A DNA stretch of 64,000 bases from JAAYUJ01 sp963698165 (GTDB lineage: Bacteria > Desulfobacterota > Syntrophobacteria > Syntrophobacterales > Syntrophobacteraceae). A program made the position numbers and the translations under genes. Below the pieces are notes generated by a model. The model was not told where the DNA came from and ran no database searches. It saw nothing but the letters and a program-made list of their open reading frames with translations. The stretch covers positions 558,001-622,000 of the forward strand of contig CAVOPT010000004.1 of assembly GCA_963698165.1 (NCBI GenBank), written 5' to 3'. Below, one piece after another: positions 1 to 8,766 of the stretch (position 1 is the stretch's first letter; each line of letters begins with the position of its first letter).

Positions 1-298
1 CGGCTCGCGGAACGGGTTTCCCCTCTTGCACGGAGCCTGCTCCCACGCTGGCCTCCGCTGGAGGTTTCCTGGCGGTCTGGAATTCCGCGACTCTTGCCGT
101 CTCGCGGGACATGGGACTGAGCCACCACCATGCCAGCAATCCCGCATTGAGGAGCAGCACCACCACAAGCAGAATCGGCCACTTAGGCCATGATTTGCGT
201 CCTGGAGCGGAGGGCGTCTGCAAAGAGTGCACACCGGGCAAACTGCCCCGTTGCCGCTCTTGATCAGATTTCTTGAGTGCGTCGAGAATGTACGACAT
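1..298 (-). CDS. gspB: GspB-like general secretion accessory protein (partial, C-terminus off window)
   Basis: The N-terminal 99 codons are present; the gene runs off the left edge of the window. The protein starts MSYILDALKKSDQERQRG, the conserved opening of GspB/ExeB proteins. A short cytoplasmic stretch is followed by one hydrophobic segment (about residues 40-59) and then a Pro/Ala-rich periplasmic part. In the type II secretion family GspA and GspB form an inner-membrane complex that helps place the outer-membrane secretin through the peptidoglycan. The start codon lies 2 bases after the gspA stop, so the two genes are almost certainly cotranscribed and translationally coupled. The identification rests on the N-terminal motif, the topology and the gspA neighbour; the C-terminal GspB domain cannot be seen. 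Confidence 0.85.
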   Translation of the reverse strand, partial: MSYILDALKKSDQERQRGSLPGVHSLQTPSAPGRKSWPKWPILLVVVLLLNAGLLAWWWLSPMSRETARVAEFQTARKPPAEASVGAGSVQEGKPVPRA

Positions 299-300
299 GC

Positions 301-2124
301 CTAAGAGTCCTTCTTTCGTGAAAGGAACGGAAGGTCGCCCCTTGTCTCGCTGATGAGGGAAATGAGGGTCTTGGGCCCGACAATTCCGTCGGTCTTCAAA
401 CCCTTGCTCAGCTGGAACTCTTTCACCTGTTGAAGGAGTTCTTCATCGAATACAGGCTCCTTCCTGGCCGAAAGACCTTTGCCGTGCAGGCGAGCGAGAC
501 TGGCGGCGACCCACGTGACAAAGGGCCCGGTGTCTCCCCCCTTCACATTGCGTTGATAGTCGGGCGGCGTTCTCCAAAGGAGGGTGTATTCCCCCTTCCA
601 GCCGGCCGTCAGCTCCTCGAGGGCCATGGTTACGGATTCGGTCCCCGCGGTGAGGGTGGCTGTCCTCTCTCCCAGTCGGGTCAAGACGGCGTAGGCGGGA
701 TCTCCCCGAGAGTCGCGAAGCTTCATGATCGCCGGCAGATTGAGACTGCGCAGTTCCTGCACATCCCCGTGGCTTGACAGGCACTGGAGCTTTTGAGCTT
801 CGGCCCTGCCGCACGCCTCTTGCTGGTCCTCAGGCTGGGCGTCGAGCCCCCACAATTTCAAAAGGGTCTGAAAGGCGAAGGAAATGTTCTTATGCTCCGA
901 GCGCCCGTCAAGCCACTTGAGGGACCCGAACCGAGCATTCGAATCCTGTCCATCTCCCCGTGCCGGAGTCTCCTGATGAACGGGCTGCGCGGGGATAACA
1001 TTTTTCGCCGAGGATGGAGGAAGCCCTCGAGGCGATACGGAGGGATCGCCTTCCGAGGCGGCAGATGAACTGGGCTGGTTGGAACCGGATTGTTCCTCTG
1101 CGCCTGGGGACTTCTCCACGCCGGGAATCGGCTTGCGGTAAATAGACGGGCTTCCCTGTGCCCCCTGGTTGCCTGATGGCCTCGTTTCAGAAACGGAAGT
1201 GCGAGTCTTTTGTTGGACCGTGGCGAAGAAAAAGCCGAAGGCGACCAAGAGCATGACTCCGGCGGCAACCCAGTGGGGTGGGACGGGAAACACCCGGTTT
1301 CTCCACCCGGGGTCTCCACGCACTTCCCGGGCTGCATTCTCGAGGGTTTTCCTGTCCACGCTGTCCTTCCCCTGGGTGTAGGCTCCCAGGAGAGCCCGGT
1401 CACAAATGGTGTTGATGAGCCGGGGTAAGCCGCCGCTCAACTTGTGAAGGCCTGCGACAAGGCTCTCGGGAAACACCTGTGCCTTGGCCCCCGCGACTGC
1501 GAGTCGGTGGGACACGTACGCCCTCATCTCTGCCCTTGAAAGAGGACCCAGATGGTATCGGGCGATGATGCGCTGGGACAATTGACGGAGCTTGGGTTCG
1601 GCCAGGGTGTCCAGCAATTCGGGCTGACCCAGCAGAATGATCTGGAGCAGTTTCCGCTGGTTGGTTTCGAGGTTCGTGAGAAGGCGGATCTGCTCCAGGA
1701 CACTGCGAGAGAGATTCTGGGCCTCATCGATGATGAGCAGGGTGATGCGGCCCTTTGCGTATGCGTCGAGCAAGTGGGCGTTGATGAGGTCAACATAAGT
1801 TTTGACGCTCTTGCCGCTGCCCGTATGGCGGATGCGAAGCTCGTCGCATATGGTTGAAAGCAGTTCCTTGACGGTGAGCTTCGGATTGAAGATGAACGCG
1901 ACGTCCGCATTCTCCGGGAGCTGCTCCAGGAGGCAGCGGCACACGGTTGTCTTTCCGGTTCCCACCTCCCCCGTGAGCAGGACGAAGCCCCCCTCGCTCT
2001 TTACCCCGTAAAGGAGATGTGCAAGGGCCTCCTTGTGCTGTTCGCTCATGTAGAGGTAACGGGGGTCGGGAGCGATGGAAAAAGGATTCTCCTTGAAACC
2101 AAAGTGATCTCTGTACATACTCAC
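301..2124 (-). CDS. gspA: GspA/ExeA-type AAA ATPase with C-terminal peptidoglycan-binding domain
   Basis: This 607-residue protein begins MYRDHFGFKENPFSIAPDP, typical of ExeA/GspA. An AAA domain fills residues 1-270, with Walker A GEVGTGKT at 52-59 and Walker B LLIIDEAQ near 130. One transmembrane segment lies around 285-305, followed by a Pro/Ser-rich periplasmic linker. The C-terminus (about 555-595) is a PG_binding_1 domain (VKEFQLSKGLKTDGIVGPKT). In known systems GspA hydrolyses ATP in the cytoplasm while its periplasmic part binds peptidoglycan to guide secretin assembly. The length and domain order are complete. It is the first gene of a gspAB unit. A good -10 box lies about 35 bases upstream, next to an inverted repeat shared with the divergent neighbour. 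Confidence 0.9.
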   Translation of the reverse strand: MSMYRDHFGFKENPFSIAPDPRYLYMSEQHKEALAHLLYGVKSEGGFVLLTGEVGTGKTTVCRCLLEQLPENADVAFIFNPKLTVKELLSTICDELRIRHTGSGKSVKTYVDLINAHLLDAYAKGRITLLIIDEAQNLSRSVLEQIRLLTNLETNQRKLLQIILLGQPELLDTLAEPKLRQLSQRIIARYHLGPLSRAEMRAYVSHRLAVAGAKAQVFPESLVAGLHKLSGGLPRLINTICDRALLGAYTQGKDSVDRKTLENAAREVRGDPGWRNRVFPVPPHWVAAGVMLLVAFGFFFATVQQKTRTSVSETRPSGNQGAQGSPSIYRKPIPGVEKSPGAEEQSGSNQPSSSAASEGDPSVSPRGLPPSSAKNVIPAQPVHQETPARGDGQDSNARFGSLKWLDGRSEHKNISFAFQTLLKLWGLDAQPEDQQEACGRAEAQKLQCLSSHGDVQELRSLNLPAIMKLRDSRGDPAYAVLTRLGERTATLTAGTESVTMALEELTAGWKGEYTLLWRTPPDYQRNVKGGDTGPFVTWVAASLARLHGKGLSARKEPVFDEELLQQVKEFQLSKGLKTDGIVGPKTLISLISETRGDLPFLSRKKDS

Positions 2125-2159
2125 CCAGCTGTGGTTGAGAGCAGTTTTACCTTGCCAGG

Positions 2160-2188
2160 ATTATATTGAAGAGGGATTTGACCTACAA
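2160..2188 (-). promoter_or_regulatory. Putative sigma-70 promoter of gspA
   Basis: On the minus strand a perfect TATAAT (2160-2165) lies 17 bases from TTGTAG (2183-2188). The -10 is strong and the -35 matches only at TTG. The -35 falls within an inverted repeat (arms 2182-2188 and 2195-2201), which could be an operator serving both gspA and the divergent gene at 2239. Confidence 0.45.
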
Positions 2189-2238
2189 GGGCAATTGTAG
2201 GGCTGCCGTTCAGCAAATCCTCCCTCTGGAGCGGACAG

Positions 2239-2649
2239 GTGCAGGACGAATCGACGGGTGCAAACATTGAATGGAGCCGCCTTTCTCGGGAGTTCGATGA
2301 TTTCGACACGCCCGCCGAGGAGTGCCGGTGGGGCTGCGGTGCCTTTGTTCAATCGCTCGTGGAACCGGTGCCTCCTTTTGTGGAGTGGTTCATCGAGAGG
2401 AAGATCCGCAACGGAATGGGGAGAGGTGAGGCGGTGAGGGCGCTCTATTGCTTTCTCCTCGAGAAACGATACGCGGAGCGGCTTAACCTCCTCCATTTTG
2501 CATTCAGTGTTTTCGATGACGGGTCCTGCCTGCCACAGGAGATCGTCGACAGGACGCCGTTTCCCCACGAAGATGGAACTCCCCGTTACCGGCATTTCAA
2601 TGACCCCGCCTTCGTATTCCCCTTCAAAAACCCAACAGGTTCCGAGTGA
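2239..2649 (+). CDS. Hypothetical protein, 136 aa
   Basis: I do not recognise this protein. It is a soluble, acidic 136-residue product with no signal peptide. The best-ordered part is helical (about residues 45-90: VEWFIERKIRNGMGRGEAVR, then a stretch rich in Leu and aromatic residues). The start is a GTG preceded by CTGGAG about 8 bases upstream. It is divergent from gspA and convergent with the membrane protein at 2680. A slightly longer minus-strand frame (2161-2658) overlaps it. I prefer this strand because its composition looks protein-like and it has a ribosome binding site. It could be a lineage-specific small protein; no function is proposed. Confidence 0.6.
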   Translation: MQDESTGANIEWSRLSREFDDFDTPAEECRWGCGAFVQSLVEPVPPFVEWFIERKIRNGMGRGEAVRALYCFLLEKRYAERLNLLHFAFSVFDDGSCLPQEIVDRTPFPHEDGTPRYRHFNDPAFVFPFKNPTGSE

Positions 2650-2679
2650 TTGAGGCAAAATCCTTCAGGACCACCTCCC

Positions 2680-3276
2680 TCAAGGATGGCCGGGCATGGA
2701 AGAGGGGAGCTCCTTGCTCGCCTTCTGGCCCCAGAGAACCCCGGTGCCGGTGACCATGACCACAAATCCTTCCGGCTCAGGGTCCCTGTACACCTGGACC
2801 ACTTCCTCCTGCATCTCACTGACGCGCCACCCTGGAGAGCGGATCTCCACGAAATCATCGGGGACGGTGTGGTCACTTCTCCCTTCGTAAAACAGGCTCG
2901 CTCTCTTCGTGGGTGCGTCCTCCGACAAGTCCGGAACCAGGCGCATCCTCACCGGCTGGGAATGTTGCAGGAGCCAGGATACTTGTCTGAGCCGCCCCAG
3001 GTGCTCGACCCGCAGGTGCCTTCCGCAATAGGCGAGAAATAGCGCCACGAGGAAGCACGTTCCAATCACCAGCCAGCCTGTGAGGGACGGTGAAGATTCC
3101 AAGGACAGAGCCCCACTGAAAGACCCTGTCGAAATCCCAACGAGCACGACCGCGAACGCAAAGAAGGCGAGCCCTGCTGCCATCAACAGGGCCCCTATCG
3201 CTTTGGCGAACGTGGCTTCTATCCTCAGCTCAGGGTGGATCTGTGTGCTGTTTCCCGCCGTGGGCGTCGGTTCCAT
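2680..3276 (-). CDS. Hypothetical two-TM membrane protein, 198 aa
   Basis: The ATG at 3276 is preceded by AGGGAG at good spacing, so I choose it over an in-frame start 14 codons upstream. The protein has a short hydrophilic N-terminus, two transmembrane segments (about residues 28-50 and 65-83, the second FLVALFLAYC), then a cytoplasmic or periplasmic domain of about 110 residues rich in charged residues. The family is not recognised. The C-terminal domain contains a beta-rich stretch (VVQVYRDPEPEGFVVMVTGTG) but no catalytic motif that I can identify. It is a single gene, convergent with the 2239 gene. Confidence 0.65.
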   Translation of the reverse strand: MEPTPTAGNSTQIHPELRIEATFAKAIGALLMAAGLAFFAFAVVLVGISTGSFSGALSLESSPSLTGWLVIGTCFLVALFLAYCGRHLRVEHLGRLRQVSWLLQHSQPVRMRLVPDLSEDAPTKRASLFYEGRSDHTVPDDFVEIRSPGWRVSEMQEEVVQVYRDPEPEGFVVMVTGTGVLWGQKASKELPSSMPGHP

Positions 3277-3543
3277 GTTGGTCTCCCTGATAGAACAAAA
3301 ACTGTGAGGTTCCTGCAAGTGCTTTTCCGTTTAAGGTTCGATACCTCACCACGAAAAAAAAGTCAGCATCTTATCACCTCGAACAACCCCTCGCCGTGAG
3401 GTATCCATGGGCGGACCGGACGCGATCTGTCGCAGGAGATTCAGTGAGCTCAATAAACAGGTCCAGGGGCAAGCTGCGTCCACGGGCCGGCCGGCCAGGT
3501 CGGCTCGCGGCTGCGAGCCCTGAGGGTTGGGGCTTGCGCGGGC

Positions 3544-5178
3544 TCATCCGGGATCTCGCGGTATAAAATAGCAGAACAGCAGACTGACCACAGAGGCTGC
3601 CGATACCGCTGCGAAAACCGGAATCATTCCATCGAGAACGGCTCCCTGAAAAGCTTCCCCGACATTCAGCGGAAGAAGGGCAAGGACCTCGGGCTGGAAA
3701 AGGCTCTCGACGTTCCTGATGAACTTGTCCGAGGACGGTCCGGTCGCGAGTTCCAGTGCCGCCAAGGGTTCCATGGCACTCAGTTTTTCAATCAGCATTG
3801 CCGTGGCCAGACTCCCGCAAACCCCGATGCCCAGAGTCCCCCCAAGTGTTCTTGCAAACTGCTGAGAAGACGTGGCAACCCCCAGATCGGAGGGTGGGAG
3901 GCTGTTCTGAACGATGAGGAGGGTGCTCACCGACACGAATCCCATTCCGAAACCGGCCAGGGCAAACACAGCAGAGCACAGGGCCAGGTTTGTGGAACTG
4001 GAGAAGCCGAGGGTCCACAGGGAACCGACCACGAGAAGCCATGCTCCCACAAGGCCAAAGAGCCTCTCCGTCCCGGATTTGATGAATTGACCGCAGAGGA
4101 AGGCTCCCGCCGACCACGCGAGGGACAGGGGAACCATGGCGATGCCCAGTTGGGCCGGCGTCTTCCGCAGGGCACCTTGAATGAACATGGGGCCGAATGA
4201 AGAGAGGGAAAAGATCGCAAAGCTGCTGAAGAAGGCGGCCCCATTGGAGAGACTGAACCGGGAGTTCAGGAAGAATTTCACGGACAGCACCGGGTCCGCA
4301 GCCGATTTTTCGGCGTGGTAGAATCCAACACCTGAAATGATCGACAGGGTGAGCAACCCGAGAATCTGGGGGGAAGTCCAGGGGTATTCGCGTCCGGCCA
4401 AAAGAAAGGTGGTGAGGAAAGCGAGGACTCCGGTCGTCAGCGTCAAGGCCCCCAGGATGTCCACCGAGTCCGATCCCTTCAACATTCGCGTCTCACCGAG
4501 GAAGAGGAATATGCCCAGCATTGCGATGCAACCGAGGGGCACATTGACATAAAAGATCCATCGCCAGGAGAAGAACGTCACGATGAAGCCGCCCATGGCG
4601 GGGCCCAGAATGCTGGCGATTCCCCAGACGGAGCTGATTAATCCCATCATCTTTCCCCGCTTCTCGGGCGGGGAGAGGTCGGAAACCACGATGTAGGCGA
4701 GGGCGAAGGTTCCTCCCGCCCCAATGCCTTGGAGTGACCGGAAGAGAATCAGTTGGACCATATCGGAGGCGGCGCCGCTGAGGAGGGAGCTCACGACGAA
4801 GATGGCAATGGCCGCCAGATAGAGCTTCTTGGTGCTGAAGATGTCGGAGAGCTTTCCGAAGATGGGGAGGCTGACAGCCCGCGCCAGGAGGTACGCAGAA
4901 AAGACCCAGCTGTAAAGATGCAGGCCCCCAAGGTCCGACATGATCGTGGGCATGGCAGCCCCCACAATGAGAGCGTCCAGTGCCCCGAGGAAGAGCCCCA
5001 CGAGAACGGCGCCGTGGATGAACAGCCTTGCCCTTGGGCTCATCGGCAAGGCGGCCCTTGAGGCATCGCGGCCGGCCGTGGGAACTTGAGAGGAATGACT
5101 GAGTCGGCTGGGCAAAGGTCTTCGTTCTTTCAGTGGTCGTGTTTGAGGAAGAGGAATCCGCGGAAGCAACTCGACCAT
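3544..5178 (-). CDS. MFS multidrug exporter, DHA2 (EmrB/QacA) family
   Basis: A 544-residue polytopic membrane protein with about 14 hydrophobic helices. The DHA2 signatures are visible: an ALDALIVGAAMPTI stretch in helix 1, GKLSDIFSTKK in the loop between helices 2 and 3 (motif A), and LQGIGAGGTFALAYIVVSDL covering motifs B and C. Proteins of this family expel hydrophobic or cationic compounds by proton antiport across the inner membrane; the substrate cannot be told from sequence. The first 45 residues are Arg/Pro-rich and not part of the family, so translation may instead begin at the Met at 5043 (MSPRARLF). Neither start has a strong ribosome binding site. No TolC/HlyD partner or TetR regulator is adjacent. 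Confidence 0.85.
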   Translation of the reverse strand: MVELLPRIPLPQTRPLKERRPLPSRLSHSSQVPTAGRDASRAALPMSPRARLFIHGAVLVGLFLGALDALIVGAAMPTIMSDLGGLHLYSWVFSAYLLARAVSLPIFGKLSDIFSTKKLYLAAIAIFVVSSLLSGAASDMVQLILFRSLQGIGAGGTFALAYIVVSDLSPPEKRGKMMGLISSVWGIASILGPAMGGFIVTFFSWRWIFYVNVPLGCIAMLGIFLFLGETRMLKGSDSVDILGALTLTTGVLAFLTTFLLAGREYPWTSPQILGLLTLSIISGVGFYHAEKSAADPVLSVKFFLNSRFSLSNGAAFFSSFAIFSLSSFGPMFIQGALRKTPAQLGIAMVPLSLAWSAGAFLCGQFIKSGTERLFGLVGAWLLVVGSLWTLGFSSSTNLALCSAVFALAGFGMGFVSVSTLLIVQNSLPPSDLGVATSSQQFARTLGGTLGIGVCGSLATAMLIEKLSAMEPLAALELATGPSSDKFIRNVESLFQPEVLALLPLNVGEAFQGAVLDGMIPVFAAVSAASVVSLLFCYFIPRDPG

Positions 5179-5444
5179 TTTACAGGGGGGGAGTCAAGGG
5201 GCAAAGAAATAAGAGTCGATCAAAAACAACATTCAAAGACAAGGGCGCATGCGCTTCAACAGCCCCGCGCAAAGAAACAAGTTTTTGGAATGCTAATTCA
5301 GCGAATCTGAAAAAGCACCAAAAAAGACCTGAAATCGTGCCTCGCCACTGCTGGTCCTTCTGAGACCGTCAGCCCTTTGAGCGTCGACGAGAAAGGGATG
5401 GCGGAACTTTGACGCCAATGAACCCGTCGCATGTCAAGATGTCG

Positions 5445-5681
5445 TCATGTTCCCTGCTCACAGGGGGCCAGGCATTCACCATCCAAGCGAGCAGCCTCGG
5501 AAGATTGGGCGTTTCCCACTTCAGGCGCGGGGGTTTTGAACATGGAGCCGGGGGATGGGTGAGCCTCGAGGTCTTCCCTGTAGATGGGAGTCCTCTTGAA
5601 ACCCATCTGCAGAAGCGAGATGGCGAAAATGCCGAATGCAGTCCCCAAAAAAAGTCCCAGCAAGAACCAGCCTACAGCCAT
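5445..5681 (-). CDS. Small single-TM membrane protein, 78 aa
   Basis: Translation from the ATG at 5681 gives MAVGWFLLGLFLGTAFGIFA, one N-terminal transmembrane helix, followed by a polar Pro/Ser-rich tail of about 50 residues. The start is supported by GGAGG five bases upstream; longer in-frame starts at 5693-5747 lack a ribosome binding site. No family is recognised. Small proteins of this shape, with a helix ending in a basic turn, are common in Desulfobacterota, but no role can be assigned. It stands alone between the MFS exporter and the zinc-ribbon protein. Confidence 0.55.
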   Translation of the reverse strand: MAVGWFLLGLFLGTAFGIFAISLLQMGFKRTPIYREDLEAHPSPGSMFKTPAPEVGNAQSSEAARLDGECLAPCEQGT

Positions 5682-6081
5682 ATCGTCCTCCATCATGAGG
5701 GTGATGAGTTTGTAGCCGCAATTTTTGCAAAGTTCATTCCTGTTCACAGGGAATGCGGGTGTTCAGGATGAAAATCTTTCAACACGGGAGCGCAACTCAT
5801 TGCCTAGCCATGCCTGCGGCGATTTCAGAGGTGTGCGTGTCGAGGGGAATTCAAGCAACTCCTTCAGGTGGTGGAGTTAGACCGGAGTCGGTCAATGAGA
5901 AATCAATGGGTCTTCCCGTGGCTCTTCCCGATGGGCTGCGCCATTACCTTGGATGCAGGGGAAGGGACTCTTGGAATGCAGGAAGTGGTATTGTATCTGG
6001 ATTCCCATGGGCGAGCCCGAGCGAGCCCGCCCACAGCAGGTTATGGGAGTGACTTTGGGGGAAGACGCGCCGCGAGCCGCT
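5682..6081. other. Intergenic, 400 bp
   Basis: No supported gene lies here. Several short open frames exist, but none has a ribosome binding site and a protein-like composition. I see no strong hairpin or promoter. Confidence 0.5.
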
Positions 6082-6300
6082 TCATCCAGGACAGCTCACG
6101 GAGTACTTGACCGCGTTTTCCGACAGTTCCAGGAGTGCCACCAGGTTGGGGGCATATTCCTTGCCGCAGCCGCGGCACACCACCTGCATCGTGCCTTCCA
6201 GGAAGAGGTCGGGCCCCATAAAGGTGGCAGTGTTGTCTCCGCACACAGCGCAGAAATGATCCCCTCCAAAAATGTTGTTCTTGATGGTCACCTCCGACAT
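6082..6300 (-). CDS. Small CxxC/CxxC zinc-ribbon-like protein, 72 aa
   Basis: The 72-residue protein carries two Cys pairs, CAVC near residue 17 and CRGC near residue 42, spaced as in a zinc ribbon or rubredoxin-like knuckle. The remainder is soluble and slightly acidic. The start is very well supported by AAGGAGGTGTCCC directly upstream of the ATG at 6300. A role in metal or nucleic-acid binding is plausible but is inference. It appears monocistronic and is followed on the minus strand by the small membrane protein gene about 400 bases away. Confidence 0.7.
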   Translation of the reverse strand: MSEVTIKNNIFGGDHFCAVCGDNTATFMGPDLFLEGTMQVVCRGCGKEYAPNLVALLELSENAVKYSVSCPG

Positions 6301-7048
6301 GGGACACCTCCTTGGAAGATCCAGGCCTGCGACGTTTCACCTTCTGGGTGAACGTCCCTTGGTAGCTCAAGGTTCTTCCGTTTGATGGAAAGCCTTCGAA
6401 TGGTTCTGCTCAACCAACTCCACCGCCTTGTATTTCCTGAAGCATCACAGCCTATTATGCGATTGAATTTCAGTCGCCATGGCAATTCGTCAAAAAACTA
6501 TAAGGAAAACTTGAAACAACGACTTGGTTCAATAAGTAGTTCTGAAAAGCATCTAAGATTCAAAAGTTTTATTAGTAGAAACAAAAATCAAAGAACGTCT
6601 TGCAAAAGTATAATTAGTTAAACTAAGAAAATAACAAAACAACTTGCTACAGCTAATAACCTGTCATTTTGATTTATTCTAGCACAAATTTTTCTATAGG
6701 TAAATGCAATAATTATTTGGCTCAAAACTACTAGGGAATCCACTAGAATGATGTCTTGTAAGAAATAGAGACAATCTCAGATATCAAGATCGCAACGCCC
6801 CATTAAAACGATTCTGCCCAGCGATGGGCGATGCTTCTAAAGCTTGCGTCGATCTGAGGCTTTGGGCTCTTTGGGTTCTTACAGCGAATGTCTCCCCATG
6901 GGACCCACGGTATGGCGTTGGAGGGCAGGGGTTGTTATTATCATCAATGGTCGGAATGGGGGTCGGCGAAGGAACATGGTGGAATCCGTCCGACAATGCC
7001 CGATGTAATGTCGCTATTTACCTGGGATCTTGAGTGTGAGGGGGACAC
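6301..7048. other. 748-bp intergenic region containing an AT-rich island (about 6480-6790)
   Basis: About 300 bases (6480-6780) are only some 30 percent G+C by eye, against roughly 60 percent in the rest of the window. No open frame in the island looks coding: a 79-codon frame starting at 6382 runs through part of it, but is basic and low-complexity. There are no terminal inverted repeats that would mark an insertion sequence. It may be the remnant of acquired DNA, a curved or nucleoid-protein-bound segment, or a non-coding RNA gene. Confidence 0.6.
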
Positions 7049-7411
7049 ATGTGGGGACTGGAAGAACTGAAGGCAAACAAAGCCATCGTGGATCAAATTG
7101 ATCTGGAGATGACACCGGAGAAGGCCGTGGAGACCTTTCTCGAATGGGGCACTGGTTGGTCGCGCAAGGATGACTGCGTTCGCTTTGTGGGCCAGGAATC
7201 CTACTACTTCGTCATTTACGCCTGGGAAGCGCCGCCCCAGGTAACCCTTCTCAGGCACGATGCCCAGGGTTCCGAGGAAATTGCGAAACTGGAAGCTCCC
7301 GGAAACCTCGTCAGTCAATGTGTCCACGAGGGTGGAAGGAAGCCCGGCGTTGGGGTTTACGCCCTGAATGAACCCATGAAAGACTGGCTGCGCAACCTTC
7401 TCGGCATATGA
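7049..7411 (+). CDS. DVU0772 family small protein
   Basis: This 120-residue soluble protein resembles the DVU0772 family, a group of uncharacterised small proteins typical of sulfate-reducing Desulfobacterota. The family pattern I recognise is the start (GLEELKANKAIVDQIDLEMT), then an xxYLEWGxxW-like stretch (FLEWGTGW) and a YYFVIYAWEAPPQVTLL strand. The ATG follows GAGGGGG closely. The function of the family is not known. The gene stands alone downstream of the AT-rich island. Confidence 0.6.
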   Translation: MWGLEELKANKAIVDQIDLEMTPEKAVETFLEWGTGWSRKDDCVRFVGQESYYFVIYAWEAPPQVTLLRHDAQGSEEIAKLEAPGNLVSQCVHEGGRKPGVGVYALNEPMKDWLRNLLGI

Positions 7412-7737
7412 TCCCACTTTTTGGAGCTGCCCGGGAACGGCCTCTGCTCATTCCGAGGTTAGCCCCCTTCGACAAGCTGAGGACAGGCTTGGATCTCTCA
7501 GGGCGAACGCACGGGTTGTTCAAACTGCTCGTGTTGAGGTATCAAGCCATGAACGGTGACGCTCGTGGAAACACTTGTCCTTGGGCAGGTTCCTGGTTAC
7601 CGGGGTCTTCGCGCACCTGCGTTCACTGGCAAAAGAGAGAGCCCGTGCGCCGCGCACACGGGCTCTCGTTGTGTCCTGTTCCTCAGCTCCCGTGAACCGG
7701 GGTGAGGCAGGAAAGGCTCTCTTCCACGCGAAGTCGG
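7412..7737. repeat. Intergenic region with a dispersed repeat (7465-7509) and a terminator
   Basis: The stretch CCCTTCGACAAGCTGAGGAC (from 7465), ending in CTCAGGGCGAACG at 7509, is an imperfect palindromic element of a kind scattered in many proteobacterial genomes. Related copies occur at 9946 and 37375. The rest of the gap contains the terminator described separately and no gene. Confidence 0.5.
7632..7667 (-). terminator. Rho-independent terminator of the CoA-transferase genes
   Basis: There is an 11-bp perfect stem (7637-7647 with 7657-7667, GAGAGCCCGTG) and a 9-base loop. Reading the minus strand, a short T-rich tract (TCTTTT) follows. It lies about 70 bases past the stop of the beta-subunit gene. 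Confidence 0.7.
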
Positions 7738-8637
7738 TTACGCGTCGATGAGGGACTGGATGTTTGCGGGGTAATCCGTCTTCGCTGGGAGGAAGATGAG
7801 CTCAGCGTCGACAAACTCCCTCAGGACGAACAGCTCCTTGTATGTTGGGTGGGGTGTTTCCCCCTTCAGCCTGGAAACGTTCAGGTCGAACCCGCAGTTG
7901 TCCTTGATCTGTTCCACGGTGACCCCGGGGTGATGCGTGTCGAGGTAGATGATTCCCTCTTCATCGAAGCGGTAGACACCCATGTTGGTCACCACGGCGC
8001 AGGGGCCGCAGTCGGCAAAGGGCGTCCCTTTCCAGACTTCCTTCTTGGGCTTCCACTCTCTGGTCTTGAAATCCCAGCACCACCAGCCCGGAGTCGTCGT
8101 GTATTCGTTGCGCTCCACGAAGCGCCTCTTTTCCTGGAGGATGATGAACGCCGTCCTCTTGGCCATGGTCCCGATATCTGAGTTTCCGCCGGACCCCGTG
8201 AAGCGGTGGGAAGGCTGGAAATAATCGCCGATGGACGTGACGTTGACCCCGCCGTACTTGTCTATGGCGGCACCCCCGAGAAACCCGAGGGTCACGAAAC
8301 CCTGCTGAAGATAGTAGCCGAAAGTGTCCACAAGCCCGCCCAGGGTTGAGCTCATGTAAGCGGCCCTCTGGTCGCACACGGACATGGGGACGTGCATGGT
8401 CTTGCCGTCGCAGATCCCTGACTCGTAAATGAGAAGGGCATGGGGCGCGTTCAGCATGTTGGCCGTCATGATGCCGACCATGGGAAGCCCGGTTCCCGCA
8501 AAAACGATGTCGTCGTCTCTGACCTCGTGGGCAACGGCGATGGCCATCAGTTCAGGCAGGATGAACTCGCCGGGCTTCGCGGGTTCATCGGGAATTTTGT
8601 CGATGAGTTCCATCAGTTGTTCAACAGATTTAGCCAT
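7738..8637 (-). CDS. CoA-transferase family I beta subunit (GctB/IpdB-like)
   Basis: This 299-residue protein is a member of the glutaconate/3-oxoacid CoA-transferase beta-subunit family. It contains LLIYESG near residue 90, where Glu-Ser-Gly is the loop carrying the catalytic glutamate that forms the acyl-glutamyl anhydride. A Gly-rich stretch follows (VTLGFLGGAAIDKYGGVN), then FTGSGGNSD. Its partner alpha subunit is encoded just upstream (8767-9822), and the two would form an alpha2beta2-type enzyme that exchanges CoA between acids. The ATG is preceded by AAGGGGATG. The substrate is not evident: glutaconate transferases, succinyl-CoA-type transferases and the ring-opening hydrolases IpdAB of steroid degradation share this fold. 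A terminator follows. The neighbouring membrane protein and mutase operon suggest use of a branched or unusual acid. Confidence 0.85.
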   Translation of the reverse strand: MAKSVEQLMELIDKIPDEPAKPGEFILPELMAIAVAHEVRDDDIVFAGTGLPMVGIMTANMLNAPHALLIYESGICDGKTMHVPMSVCDQRAAYMSSTLGGLVDTFGYYLQQGFVTLGFLGGAAIDKYGGVNVTSIGDYFQPSHRFTGSGGNSDIGTMAKRTAFIILQEKRRFVERNEYTTTPGWWCWDFKTREWKPKKEVWKGTPFADCGPCAVVTNMGVYRFDEEGIIYLDTHHPGVTVEQIKDNCGFDLNVSRLKGETPHPTYKELFVLREFVDAELIFLPAKTDYPANIQSLIDA

Positions 8638-8766
8638 ATTTTCATCCCCTTTTTCTTGGTAACAGAAGGCGGAATCCCCCGGGCGGATGTCGGACCTGGT
8701 GCCGCCTCCATTCCTGGGCGGCGGGTCCGGCTTCCGATGCCCGATTTCAGACCTCCGACCAGTGTA

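Noticed and set aside
2161..2658. 165-codon minus-strand open frame opposite the 2239-2649 gene
   Set aside because: It has no ribosome binding site and an unlikely composition; the plus-strand frame has both a good start context and a more protein-like sequence.
6382..6621. 79-codon frame in the AT-rich island
   Set aside because: It spans the change in base composition and has a Lys/Asn/Ser-rich low-complexity sequence and no ribosome binding site.
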